A stretch of 64,000 nt of DNA, taken from Vitellaria paradoxa (lineage: Eukaryota; Streptophyta; Magnoliopsida; Ericales; Sapotaceae). Where the stretch lies: contig CM034242.1 of assembly GCA_019916065.1 (NCBI GenBank), positions 11,352,879 through 11,416,878 on the forward strand, given 5' to 3'. The notes beneath the pieces were generated by a model. That model did no database searches, was not told where the DNA came from, and was given only the letters and a program-made list of their open reading frames with translations. A program made the position numbers and the translations under genes. Shown one piece after another: positions 34,433 through 44,721 of the stretch (within the stretch, counting starts at the first letter, position 1; each line of letters opens with the position of its first letter).

Positions 34433-35530
34433 CATATAATTATGAAGAATCTTTAAAATTATGTTTTTTTCTATTTAAAAAAAATCTCTTGAAAAAAAAT
34501 GATATGAAAATCCTAATATAATGGAGAAAGGTGTAGACTCCCTAGTTGACATATCAATCCTATCTACTTAATTTTAATACTTGTGAAAGAAATAACTTTT
34601 TATTTTATATTTTTTAGTTTTTTCAATCAAAACTTAACTTTTTTTTTAAAGGCTTTTATATATATATTTCAATTTTACCATATATATATATATATATATA
34701 TAATTTCATGCCAACCCAAATAAGCAAGTAAATGGAACCAATCAAAATAAGAATAAATTACTGATTTTTAGACGAACGGTGATTTGAAGATAACCATTTA
34801 TTGGCAACATATTTATTGCATCCAAAATTTAATGTCTTATCAAATTATGTGCACAAAATTGCCTTTAAAAATTAATGAGAGAATCAATAATCCAATCAAA
34901 CTAATATTTAACAATCCAATTAAAAGCCTGTTGTAGTATTATTATCTATATGGACCTCCAATAATAATAATTCCTTAATCATTTTTTCTTTTTGTAAGGT
35001 TAAATTAAATTTACCTCTCTTTAACATTTAAATAATTATATTTTTAATACTCAACATTTAAAAATTACATTTATCTCATTTATTTTGAAATACTATTAAA
35101 TCCCACTCTATTAAATTAATCTTTAAAACGTAATTAAAATGGCAAAGTAAACAAAATATTTAGTGCCTTTTCTATTGTGTTCCCCTCTTACATATTTGTT
35201 ATTTTTTTTTACATAAATTCCCAAAAATAAGTAAAAATAAATAAAAAAAATTTAGGAAATTTTTGTAAAGAAAAGTAAGAAAGATGTTAGAGTATGAGGA
35301 GAAAAATAAAAAAATACTTAAAATTTTATTTATTTTGATATTTTTTGTTAAATTTTGATGGTTGATTTAATAGAAAAGATTAATGTTAACAAATATTTTA
35401 AAATAAGGATAATAAATATAATTTTTAAATATTAAAGCTCATAAGTGTAATTAACTAGAATGTGAATGTAATTTATTTATTTTTATGCTAATATTACTGT
35501 TTATATGTACATCATCTCTATATTTTTAAC
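34433..35530. other. AT-rich region upstream of the epimerase gene
   Basis: No gene. A (TA)n tract lies at 34680-34702. The region 35005-35420 has the look of degraded repeat sequence. Any promoter elements of the downstream gene other than the TATA box could not be assigned. Confidence 0.5.
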
Positions 35531-35531
35531 G

Positions 35532-35540
35532 TATATAAAA
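35532..35540 (+). promoter_or_regulatory. TATA box of the UDP-glucuronate 4-epimerase gene
   Basis: tatataaaa stands 280 bp before the ATG at 35812, followed by a C/T-rich and then purine-rich (GAGAGAGAAAGAGAGAG, about 35617-35637) leader that is typical of plant 5' UTRs. A transcription start near 35565-35575 is inferred from the usual 30-bp spacing. Confidence 0.55.
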
Positions 35541-35726
35541 CTAGATATGTAGAAAGAGTCCCCATCTACCCTGCCTCCGTTTCTATCTTTTTTCCACCAG
35601 TCCACAGATTTCCATTTGAGAGAGAGAAAGAGAGAGGGGAAGGGGTCTCACTGTTTCGTCAATACGCTCGTCGTCGGGTTTAAACCCTAACCCTAACTCT
35701 CCAATTCTCTGATTACATACACATAT

Positions 35727-35789
35727 ATGTGTTTGTATAGATATCCATATACAAGGGGAGTGAACAAATTGGGGCTTGGATCACAGTGA
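35727..35789 (+). CDS. Upstream ORF in the epimerase leader (20 codons)
   Basis: An ATG at 35727 opens a frame of 20 codons (MCLYRYPYTRGVNKLGLGSQ) ending TGA at 35787-35789, 22 bp before the main ATG and in another frame. If transcription starts near the TATA box at 35532 this uORF is in the mRNA and could lower translation of the main frame. Whether it is translated or conserved cannot be told from one sequence. Confidence 0.45.
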   Translation: MCLYRYPYTRGVNKLGLGSQ

Positions 35790-35811
35790 AGCGGACCCCC
35801 ATTTACGGCAA

Positions 35812-37134
35812 ATGACGCAGTCGAAACCCATATTATCGCACATTGATAGCATTCCGTCAACGCCCGGAAAGTTCAAACCGGAGAAATCGTCGACCTATAT
35901 TCACCGCCTCCGGTTCCACTACTCAGTCTCCAGGCTTACCCTTTGGTCCTTCCTCTTCCTCGCCCTAATACTCTTCTTCTTCCTCATCTCGCCGCCGGCG
36001 TTGCAGTCCGCCGAGTCCTCTCCCCGCACCCTGCAGAACGCTTCCTGGGGCGGCGCCGCCTGGGAGCGGCGGGTTCGGTCCTCGGCCCGCGTCCGCTCCC
36101 GGACGGGTCTCTCCGTGCTGGTGACTGGGGCAGCGGGGTTCGTCGGGATGCACGTCTCCATCGCGCTGAAGCGGCGTGGCGATGGCGTCCTAGGGCTTGA
36201 CAATTTCAATGGTTACTACGACATTGGCCTTAAGCGGTCTCGTAACGTCCTCCTCGAACGCGCCGGTGTGTTCGTCGTCGAGGGCGATATCAACGACGCG
36301 GATCTTCTGCAGAAGCTCTTCGACGTGGTGGCGTTCACACACGTGATGCACCTGGCGGCGCAGGCGGGAGTCCGGTACGCAATGGAGAACCCGAATTCGT
36401 ATGTTCGCAGCAACATCGACGGCTTCGTGAACCTCCTCGAAGTCTGCAAATCGGCGAATCCCCAGCCGGCGATCGTCTGGGCTTCGTCGAGTTCGGTTTA
36501 TGGACTCAATTCCAAAGTACCCTTCTCGGAAAAAGATCGGACGGACCACCCTGCGAGTCTCTACGCGGCAACAAAGAAGGCAGGTGAAGCAATGGCCCAT
36601 ACATATAATCATATACATGGTCTGTCAATTACTGGGTTGCGTTTTTTCACTGTTTATGGACCTTGGGGTAGGCCAGATATGGCATATTTCTTCTTCACAA
36701 GAGATATTCTCAAGGGAAAGCCCATTGCTATATTTGAAGGCCCTGGTCACGGTACTGTTGCAAGAGATTTCACCTACATTGATGACATAGTGAAGGGTTG
36801 TTTAGGTGCATTAGACACTTCAAAGAAGAGCACGGGCAGTGGTGGGAAGAAGAAAGGCGCTGCTCAGTTGCGGATTTTCAATTTGGGGAACACGTCACCT
36901 GTTTCTGTGAGCAAGGTTGTGAGCATATTGGAGAAGCTTTTGAAGGTGAAGGCTAAAAGGAAGGTGCTTCCTATGCCGAGGAATGGGGATGTGCAGTTCA
37001 CACACGCGAATATAAGCTTGGCACGTAAGGAATTTGGGTATAAGCCTAGGACTGATTTGGAGACGGGATTGAAGAAGTTTGTCAAGTGGTATCTTAGTTA
37101 CTATGAACCAAAGAAGAAGAGGACTGCCTGGTGA
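35812..37134 (+). CDS. GAE: UDP-glucuronate 4-epimerase (GAE family), intronless
   Basis: Converts UDP-glucuronate to UDP-galacturonate, the sugar donor for pectin, as a Golgi type II membrane protein. The first good ATG is 35812, giving 440 residues, the usual plant size; an in-frame extension upstream to 35776 has only a TTG. The short N-terminus contains IPSTPGKFKPEKSS, conserved in this family, followed by one membrane segment (about residues 42-63, WSFLFLALILFFFLI). The catalytic domain is an extended SDR: nucleotide motif TGAAGFVG (105-112), GLDNFNGYYD, HLAAQAGVRYAM, ASSSSVYG and the active-site YAATK with Tyr251 and Lys255. Further marks are LRFFTVYGPWGRPDM and RDFTYIDDIV. There is no intron, also typical for plant GAE genes. 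Which GAE paralogue it is cannot be decided. No premature stop or missing residue was seen. Confidence 0.96.
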   Translation: MTQSKPILSHIDSIPSTPGKFKPEKSSTYIHRLRFHYSVSRLTLWSFLFLALILFFFLISPPALQSAESSPRTLQNASWGGAAWERRVRSSARVRSRTGLSVLVTGAAGFVGMHVSIALKRRGDGVLGLDNFNGYYDIGLKRSRNVLLERAGVFVVEGDINDADLLQKLFDVVAFTHVMHLAAQAGVRYAMENPNSYVRSNIDGFVNLLEVCKSANPQPAIVWASSSSVYGLNSKVPFSEKDRTDHPASLYAATKKAGEAMAHTYNHIHGLSITGLRFFTVYGPWGRPDMAYFFFTRDILKGKPIAIFEGPGHGTVARDFTYIDDIVKGCLGALDTSKKSTGSGGKKKGAAQLRIFNLGNTSPVSVSKVVSILEKLLKVKAKRKVLPMPRNGDVQFTHANISLARKEFGYKPRTDLETGLKKFVKWYLSYYEPKKKRTAW

Positions 37135-38473
37135 TTCTCCATTACAGGTTCTGCAACAATCCTTCCAATTCCACTTCGTATTGGTTGCCAGTTGTGATTT
37201 TGCCACTTTTGCGATCAATGCTTGTTTTGATTCAAACTCTTCCACGCAAAAGTGTAATATGAGGAATTGTTTCCTCCTATGGATAGTAGTGTTGGTTATC
37301 CTGCATTTGGTTTGCGGGCATTCCTGATCTGTACCGACTTGTGGTAGAGCTCTCTTCTCTGTTTTACTGTATGGTATTTTTCAAGGGTCTAAGCTGTAGC
37401 TTAGCCATTGTACAGTCCATGTCTGATAGACCGCAGGCATGTCTAATTGGCGAACCTTTTTATCGTCTTTGTTTGAGTTTGAATGAAAAAAACAGGGGGT
37501 GTCATTTGCCACATTTTGCCTTCAAATAATACCACCTTTCTGAGTTGGATTACATCTGAGTTTTTCTCTTAATTTGGATATGAAATGGTTTAATAGGCTT
37601 TACCTAGTGGCTATTAGAATTCGACAATTTCTGGATAGCTCTTACATTCATCAGGTCAAATTTTTTTATGTTATATTTGAAATCTTTATGTTCAAGTTAG
37701 TATGTTTGAATTTTCATTTGCATTGTTTTTTTTTGGGTACCTTGTAGGCTATTGTTCATCCATAACCTGCAGTGAGATTGGTCTCAAGGCTATTATTCAT
37801 CAGTTAAGTCTCAAGGCTATTATTCATCAGTTAAGTCTCAAGGCTATTATTCATCAGTTAACTCTAATGCAACTAAAACTCAATGGCTCTTCGTTTTGTT
37901 GGTCCTTTTGCCTGTGCATATGATTGTAATACTACTCAGTCATTATTGCTCTGCCCGCGTGAATACTTGGCTCGTATCAGATTAGATGTGTCTCTAGATT
38001 ATGGTCAGTGGTTGCAAAATCTGATCTTTAGCAATGTTTTGATATTTTAGGGTGTGTTTAAATCAATGTTTTTCCGAGATAAAAGAAAAGTAAGGGGGTT
38101 GGGGGGGGGGGAGAAATGAAGCATAAAATCCCAAATGGTAAACATAAGAAAAGGAAATGCATTTCTTAAACTAGTTCATTTTTTTTTTCCCCATTCTTCA
38201 AATTCTATACTTTTTCCCTTCATTTCCACCGCACCACTGAACCTTTTTCCCGTTCCCTTTTCCTCAACAAATCCAGAGTCCCAAACACAGCCACGACTTA
38301 ATTTAAGCCTTTTTGTTTTTTGGATGCTAGCAACTTTTCGTGATTGTTTTGCTCTGCTATAGCAAGTTGATGGATGTTTGTAACGCACTAAGTCTCTTGG
38401 AAAGCAACAATTGTATGAACTATCGTTGAGAGTGACTATAATTATTCGCATAACTGAGGTTGTGGGTTATTTA
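37135..38473. other. Epimerase 3' region and spacer
   Basis: No second gene is supported; frames of 60-82 codons at 37079, 37341, 37702 and 38135 have no recognised content. The region holds the 27-bp triplicate at 37781-37861 and, at about 38048-38297, an element-like block starting gggtgtgttt and ending cccaaacacagcc, possibly a MITE lacking a clear target duplication. Confidence 0.5.
37781..37861. repeat. Perfect 27-bp tandem repeat, three copies
   Basis: Three identical 27-bp copies starting gtctcaaggctattattcat lie head to tail at 37781-37807, 37808-37834 and 37835-37861. One frame would read LKAIIHQLS three times, but the surrounding 73-codon frame has no other protein character, so it is best regarded as a minisatellite. 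The perfect identity indicates a recent expansion. Confidence 0.95.
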
Positions 38474-38814
38474 GGGTGCGTTTGGAGTCCCAACCAAATC
38501 CAAAAATTTTCAAAAATTTCTAAAAGTGTATTTTGAAATTATTGTGTAATGATTGTTGAATGTTTTATTTGATTTGATATAAAATTGTTAAAAAGTATAT
38601 AAAGTGACACGTGTCAAAATTTTAGTGGAAGATTTTGAAAAATTTTGGAGTTTTGTGTATTTTTTTGTACACATGTCAGATCACTTTTTTTTGAATTTTG
38701 GCAAAATTCGTTGGAACGGACCAAAATGGTGCGTTCCAACGACATTTTAAATTTTTTGATAGATGTGTCAGCTTTTGACTTTTTTTAGGTTTTTTTGAGG
38801 CTCCAAACGAAGCC
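38474..38814. mobile_element. Tourist-like MITE with TTA target duplication
   Basis: The ends gggtgcgtttggag and ctccaaacgaagcc are inverted (12 of 14 positions). TTA flanks both sides (38471-38473, 38815-38817). Length is 341 bp. The interior has a further inverted pair (aattcgttggaacg with gcgttccaacgacattt), so the transcript could fold. A related, less well bounded element lies at 40718-41212. Confidence 0.8.
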
Positions 38815-38817
38815 TTA

Positions 38818-41800
38818 TTATAATTTTGCAAAATGTTGGCTAGTCCTTTCTGCTTCATTTCAAGTTTTCTGTGTGCTGGCTGGTGATCTCTTGGGTTGAC
38901 ATCTCTGGAGATGTTTACCTTGTGTCTTGTCTGAAAGAAAGGATCAATTTCATTTCTTGTGTAAGTTGCCAGATTGTGATATTATGTATGTATATCTCTT
39001 TCAAATTAGCTCTGGATCATCTTTTGCACTTGTATAACTTCCACTGTCTTTGAGTGGAAGGGAATGTCACTAGATGCCAGCAGGATGTAGTTGTTGAAGC
39101 TGAGGGGTGGGAAGGGGGTTGGTTCGGTGCGCTTACGCACCGGTGCATGTCCGGTGTATTTGTGCATCGTTGATTTTAAAACAGTAACAAATCATTCAAC
39201 GGTTATGGTGATGATAAAAATTTATACTGTTATTACACTGGTTATAACAGGTCATAATTAATTAAACTTTCCATAAAAAATACACCGAAGAATACACTGC
39301 ACGTTACCTGCCTCGGATCCGCTGAGGGGTATGCTTGCTGCTAAATCTTTGTTGGTTTCTCCATCAATTTCTATGCCAGCTTGATTGTTTGTTTCATTCA
39401 AGACAACTGGCGGCATGATGATTCTTTGTACAGACTATCAGAAATTTATTCTTTATACTGGCTTTTATCAGAAATTAATTTTTATGTATCACCGAGAAGC
39501 TTCTCAGCCCCATTGCCGGTTTTTCCAGGTCGCTGCCATGTTTTGAAATCTGCCAGCGTTTGTTTCTACACATTTGTGCCTTTTGAATAGAGGCAGGGGA
39601 AAACATTGTTCCTGCATGGTTCGAATTTGTGGCTTTTTTTTTTTTATAATATTTAAGGAGGGGAGCAAAATCGAACTGAATAAGTTCGGTTCGTTGGTTT
39701 ATTTGGTTTCTGGGTTCGGTTTGATTTTTTTTCCCCCTAAATATCGATTAAAATCGGAAACTGAAATCTATATTATAATATATTATTAATATATTTGTAT
39801 CAAAATATTGCTATCTTCTCTCAAATTTTGTAGATATGTTAAATTAATTGTATACTTTATAATTCAATTTTGCTTTCACTTTCTCAAAATTATCGGGTTC
39901 GGTTCTTTATATAAATTTGGTTTGGTTGGATTCTTAAAAAGAGGACTAAAAAAATTTTTGGTTCCGTCTTTTATATAAATAATTTAATTTGGTTTGGTTT
40001 TTTTTAAAAGATGGACCGAAAATTTTCAGTTTGGCTTAATGTTCAATTTTTGTAAAAATAAATGAAACCGAAAATTGAGTTCTCACCCCCTTTATTTTTC
40101 TTATTTCTTCAGAGGGTTATTAGTGACGGCACTGTTTGGTGGATCAAATTTGGGCAGAGACCAATTAATTTTTACTTTTTTAAGTGTGTGGCAAAATATC
40201 AATTTTGGTTACTTTTCTTATTAGTTATAATAATTTGTTAAACTCAAAAAATTATTAAAATTTTTATCAGACACAAAAAAATTATTAAAAAATCAAAAAT
40301 TTTATTAAACATTTAAAAGTTGGTAAAAGTTATTAAAAATTATTATTTATTTTATTAAATATATTAAAAATATTAACTTGTAATTTTTAACCAAAAAAAT
40401 TCGAAATTATTAAAAATTAGACATTCAAATGGTTACGTAAAAGGGGTGTATGGGACATTCATCTTAACTATCATTCAAACCAGAAATCATCAAACAAGAG
40501 GCTTTAAGGACAGCTCAAATTCACCGTTTAGGTTGGGAGTTCGATCCATCACATTCCCCGCACATATATGTCAACTGGTAAATAAATAAAAAAATCTTCC
40601 CCCACGTAGGGAAGAAAAGTGATGGAGTTCTTCCTCCACCAAGGATGCTGAAGATGACTCTTAAGAAAAACACCCCATGGCTCTACAGGAACCCCAGACT
40701 TCCTTCTTTCACCTTCGGGACCTGTTTGGTGTATAAAAATTTAGTGAAAATTTTTAAAAATTTCTATTACATTTTTACACATTCTTGCTTTCTTGAAATT
40801 CAAAAAATTTCAATATCTTTTAAAAAAAATCAATAACTAAAATTCGGTTAATTAAATAGTAAAAATTTTTTTGCTATTCTCACCATGAACTCTCAATCTA
40901 TCCAATGACACTCACTTTGACTATTTTTCTGAGATCGTAGAAACTGTTTTGACAGATTGTAGAAACTGTTCCGATGGATTCGCACACCCAACTTCCATCC
41001 AACCAGATTGTAAAAATTGTTTCGATAGATTGTAGTATAAAAAAATCATAACTGATACAAATTTTTGAATCCGTCCAAATGAAAAATTTAATTCGTTAGA
41101 ACGGGAATTTTACTGTTCATCTTCTAAAAAAGCAGTATGATATGTGTGTATCAAACGCAAAAAAATTTTTCAAATCACACTTTATCTTATTTTTTGTTAC
41201 TCCAAATGCACCCTAAATATGATACATATATAAATCCTATGAAGGTTTGAATGAATATAGAAATAGAACAAGGAGATCTCTAGGCTAAAAAATATCACAG
41301 TCTCATTTGGCAAAATTTTTTAGTTTTTGTTTCTGTAAATTAAAGAATTGAACGTAAAAACTCAAAAATATAAGAAAGTGTTTAATTATGGGAACCGATA
41401 TAGTAAGAAAAGATAAAAGAGTTCAACGACTTACTTAATTAAATTAAAAATATAAGAAAGAAGGTACTTTTTATTAGGATAAGTGTTAATCTTGTGTATT
41501 ATTTATTTTTAAAATAAAGGTAAAATATAGGCAGAGCAGGGTGTAACAAATAAATTTTACACTTCTCTTACACTTTCTTTATTTATTTAGACAATTAATT
41601 ATATTATTATATTACAAAATTAAAATGAGTTATTTAATTTAATTTAATTAAAATTAATTTTAATAAATAATAATTTTTATTAAAATAATTTATTTTATTA
41701 AATAAATAAAATAACTTTATTAAATCACATATAATTTAGTTAGCAGTATAAATGAATTATTATATTCACCCCAAGCTTAATATAGTTATTGGAGATTAAA

Positions 41801-41828
41801 ATTTTCTGTTTTTATTTGAATATAATTA
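38818..41828. other. Intergenic DNA with degraded elements
   Basis: Two blocks look like inverted-repeat elements. One, 39655-40094, has ends aaggaggggagcaaaatc and tgagttctcaccccctt and internal 'ggttcggttt' units. The other, 40718-41212, runs from gggacctgtttggtg to ctccaaatgcaccc and shares internal phrases with the MITE at 38474. A short perfect hairpin, ggtgcgcttacgcacc, is at about 39126-39141. No gene is supported. Confidence 0.45.
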
Positions 41829-42433
41829 AGGTTCCGTTTGCAAGTTCAGAAGAGAAAAAAAAAAAGGAAAATATTTTAAGAGAAAAAAATAATAATATTT
41901 ACTTGTTTGCAAATTTAGAAAATAATAAATAATAACTTTCTTGAGGTGACGGTTCCTTGCGGGCGCCCCTATATCTCAGCTTCTCGATTCCTGCAGAAGA
42001 TGTAAATCACAGGATGTGTCTCGAGCTGGCCAAGGTTCAAACCGCCACTAAATAAGCTAGTATGCGGAGAGTCTGTCCTTTGCCAACTGAGTTACACTCT
42101 AAGGGACTAAATAATAACTTTCTTTTTCTTTATCTGTGAGTTGAGGGAAAATGAAACATAAAAAAAAAAAAGGATACTTTACGATTAAATCCTTAAAAAA
42201 TTGAAGTATAATCAATTTATTTAGATTTTGAACTTATTTGTAATTTTTTTCATTATTTATTTTGTAGGTAAATATACCATTTCGAAAATTTCATTGATTC
42301 TTTTTTTTTCTTCTCTTGATCTTATTCTACTTTTAAGGAAATGAAAATTTTAAAATTTTAACCCTTACTTTTCTTTTCAATTTTTTTTTCTTCTTTCTTT
42401 TATAATTCCATTTAACTTTGTCCAAACAGACTC
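41829..42433. mobile_element. MITE with TTA target duplication, split by a SINE
   Basis: The ends aggttccgtttgcaag and tccaaacagactc are roughly inverted, and TTA flanks both sides (41826-41828, 42434-42436). Removing the SINE insertion and one copy of its 17-bp duplication leaves about 424 bp, a normal MITE length. The interior is AT-rich. Confidence 0.65.
41943..42106 (-). mobile_element. tRNA-derived SINE with perfect 17-bp target duplication
   Basis: Read on the minus strand, the element starts gtcccttagagtgtaactca and contains a pol III A box (taactcagttggc) and a B box (ggtttgaacc) about 50 bp apart, the layout of a tRNA-derived SINE. Both sides carry the same 17 bases, taaataataactttctt (41926-41942 and 42107-42123), a perfect target duplication of LINE-type length. 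The element is 164 bp. No obvious poly-A tail is present at the 3' end, which is unusual among retroposons but known for some plant SINEs. Confidence 0.85.
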
Positions 42434-42803
42434 TTAAGAGTGATACTGAGCCCTATAACCTAGGGTATCCACTCTAATGATCACCAAGAAAATTAGGGAA
42501 AAAGAAAAATTATGACGTTATAATGGGCATATTCCGTAATGCTAACAACCAGTTGAGGGTGCGATTCCGTCATTTGACCGTTAGCACAAGCGGTGCTACC
42601 CACGAGGTTTAGCCTCGGCCTCCGTCACGTGCTGTCCACGAGTTTCGTCTCCACCTCCGTCACGTCTACAATAATTTGGAGCAGAGCAGCCTGCAATAGA
42701 GAGAGCACCCCGGTGGCTCGATCGATCAATTTGACTTTGTGGGTTTGGTTTGGTGGGTATTCATATTAGTGATGCGAGGATTCAGACACAGTTGAAATCA
42801 GCA

Positions 42804-44685
42804 ATGAAAGGCGTGTTTTCAGCGCCCGGTGATTATGTCTACTTCAAGTCACAGGTCCCCCTTCACAAGATCCCTGTAAGTCCTTCCTTTACATCGATCC
42901 ATTTTCAATATTTACCAATAATTCTTGATTGTGGGTTTCATTCTTCGGCTTCTTTTATCAATTTGGGTATGCCTTTGTTTCAGTTTTTATCTCTTTGTTC
43001 CTTGTTATTTGTTTGTATAGTTGTCTCTGAATATGCCTGGATTCGAATTTGACTCCTTTATGTTTCTTGTTTCCTTATATATATATGTAACAAATCAGAT
43101 GAATATTTTTATACTATATGAATTAAAGACTTTCCAGATTGAACACGCCTTTAAGTAGATTTACTGAACATACTTGGCTTCTGAGTTAGCAGGTTACTAT
43201 TTTCATTGTCAGCCAATGACTTTTTCAGATTGTCTGTTTACTACTTTCTATGCAATTGATATGAATGCAAGGAATTCTCACGCTGGTAGCAATTGTGGGC
43301 TTTTTGATCACGGGATTTATAATGGAACTGATTGGATTTCTTTTCATTTTTGTTCTCAACAAAACTTGCCTCTTTTTTCTTTTGGTAAAAGTTATGCAAA
43401 TTATATTAAGAAAGGTATCGAGGGGATGCCACCCGTTAGGATAAAAGGATCGAATTTCTCTATACAGCTCAACAGAAACTCTATATTCTCAAAAAATCAA
43501 TGAAAACTTGCCTTCTGGTCTCTTGATGTTTAATGACATATCCATCCATGGACTCCCTTATTTGTCCAGAGTGTCCCTAGGCAGTATTTTTTTTTTTTTT
43601 TCTCCCTGCTAAATGGGCATGGGCACAGGCACATTTCAACATTGCTTTTTGATTTCTGTTTAACGGAACTAAGTGAAATTTGAGATGGCTGCAACTTGAA
43701 GTAGCTTGATGAAACACTTGTGAATCTGTGCATGATCGAGATCATACTAGCATTTTTGGTCTTTATTTGAAGTTTTGTGCAATCGACTGTCTGTTGCTGG
43801 TGATGCTTATTGCTTGGTTTATGCAAGTAGAAGATTGCAAGGATTATAGTTGTTGAAATAGTTTGATATATGTTGTTAAGCCTATTTCCTAACAGTTTAA
43901 GCTTTTGGGACAATTGGTGACTTAATATAATGTCAGAACTCTGGTTCTAGGAGGTATTAGATTTGAATCTTGTTATTCCTCATTTATTATTGTGCACTTT
44001 ATTTGCTTGTATTGGTGCACCTTATTTTTTGTTTGTCTTTACTCCTATGCAAATTGGGGTCGCACGTGATGGAGAGTGTTGAAATAGCTTGACATATATT
44101 GCTGGGCTCATTTCCTAATAATTTAAGCTTTTGGGACAGTTGGTGACTTAACAACAGTAATACTGGAGTTGTGTAGTTCAGTATTGCTTTTCTGATATCA
44201 ATGGCATATTAGACAGTAAAATTTGAGCTATTATTATCATTTTCTGATGATCCATCTCAACCAAGAAAATTCTCATTTTTTGCAGATTGGTTCAAAGCAG
44301 TGGCGATATTATGACTTTGGTCCAAAAGTAGTTCCTCCACTAATCTGCCTTCCTAGCATAGCAGGAACAGCTGATGTGTACTACAAGCAGATTATGACCT
44401 TGTCAATGAAGGTTGTTAGTTTGATTTGTGGCGTATTTGTTACATTTGTCATTGGTAATGTTAATGTCTTGTTATGTATAAATAGCAGATTATGTTTGTA
44501 CATAGGTGGCATCCGCTTGATGCCCTTTTTATACAATTCTTGCCTATCAATAAATAAATAAATAGCAGATCATGTCACTTAAATTCAATGAGGTTGTAAG
44601 TTTGGTTTTTATGATGTCTTTTGAATTCCTCATATAATTAATGTTCATGTGTTAAAAGGTTTTCTCACACCCCCCCCCCCCAAAA

Positions 44686-44721
<36 letters not shown>

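Noticed and set aside
35776..35811. N-terminal extension of the epimerase by 12 residues
   Set aside because: The frame is open, but 35776 is TTG; the first ATG is 35812 and gives the family-typical N-terminus.
36190..36618. Minus-strand frame of 142 codons
   Set aside because: Antisense of the epimerase catalytic domain; composition mirrors the sense codons.
42750..42803. N-terminal extension of the maspardin homologue
   Set aside because: The frame upstream of 42804 has no ATG (42750 is TTG), and MKGVFSAPGDY is the start expected for plant members.
43174..43503. 109-codon frame in maspardin intron 1
   Set aside because: No recognisable content, no effect on the exon chain, and exon 1 joins exon 2 in frame without it.
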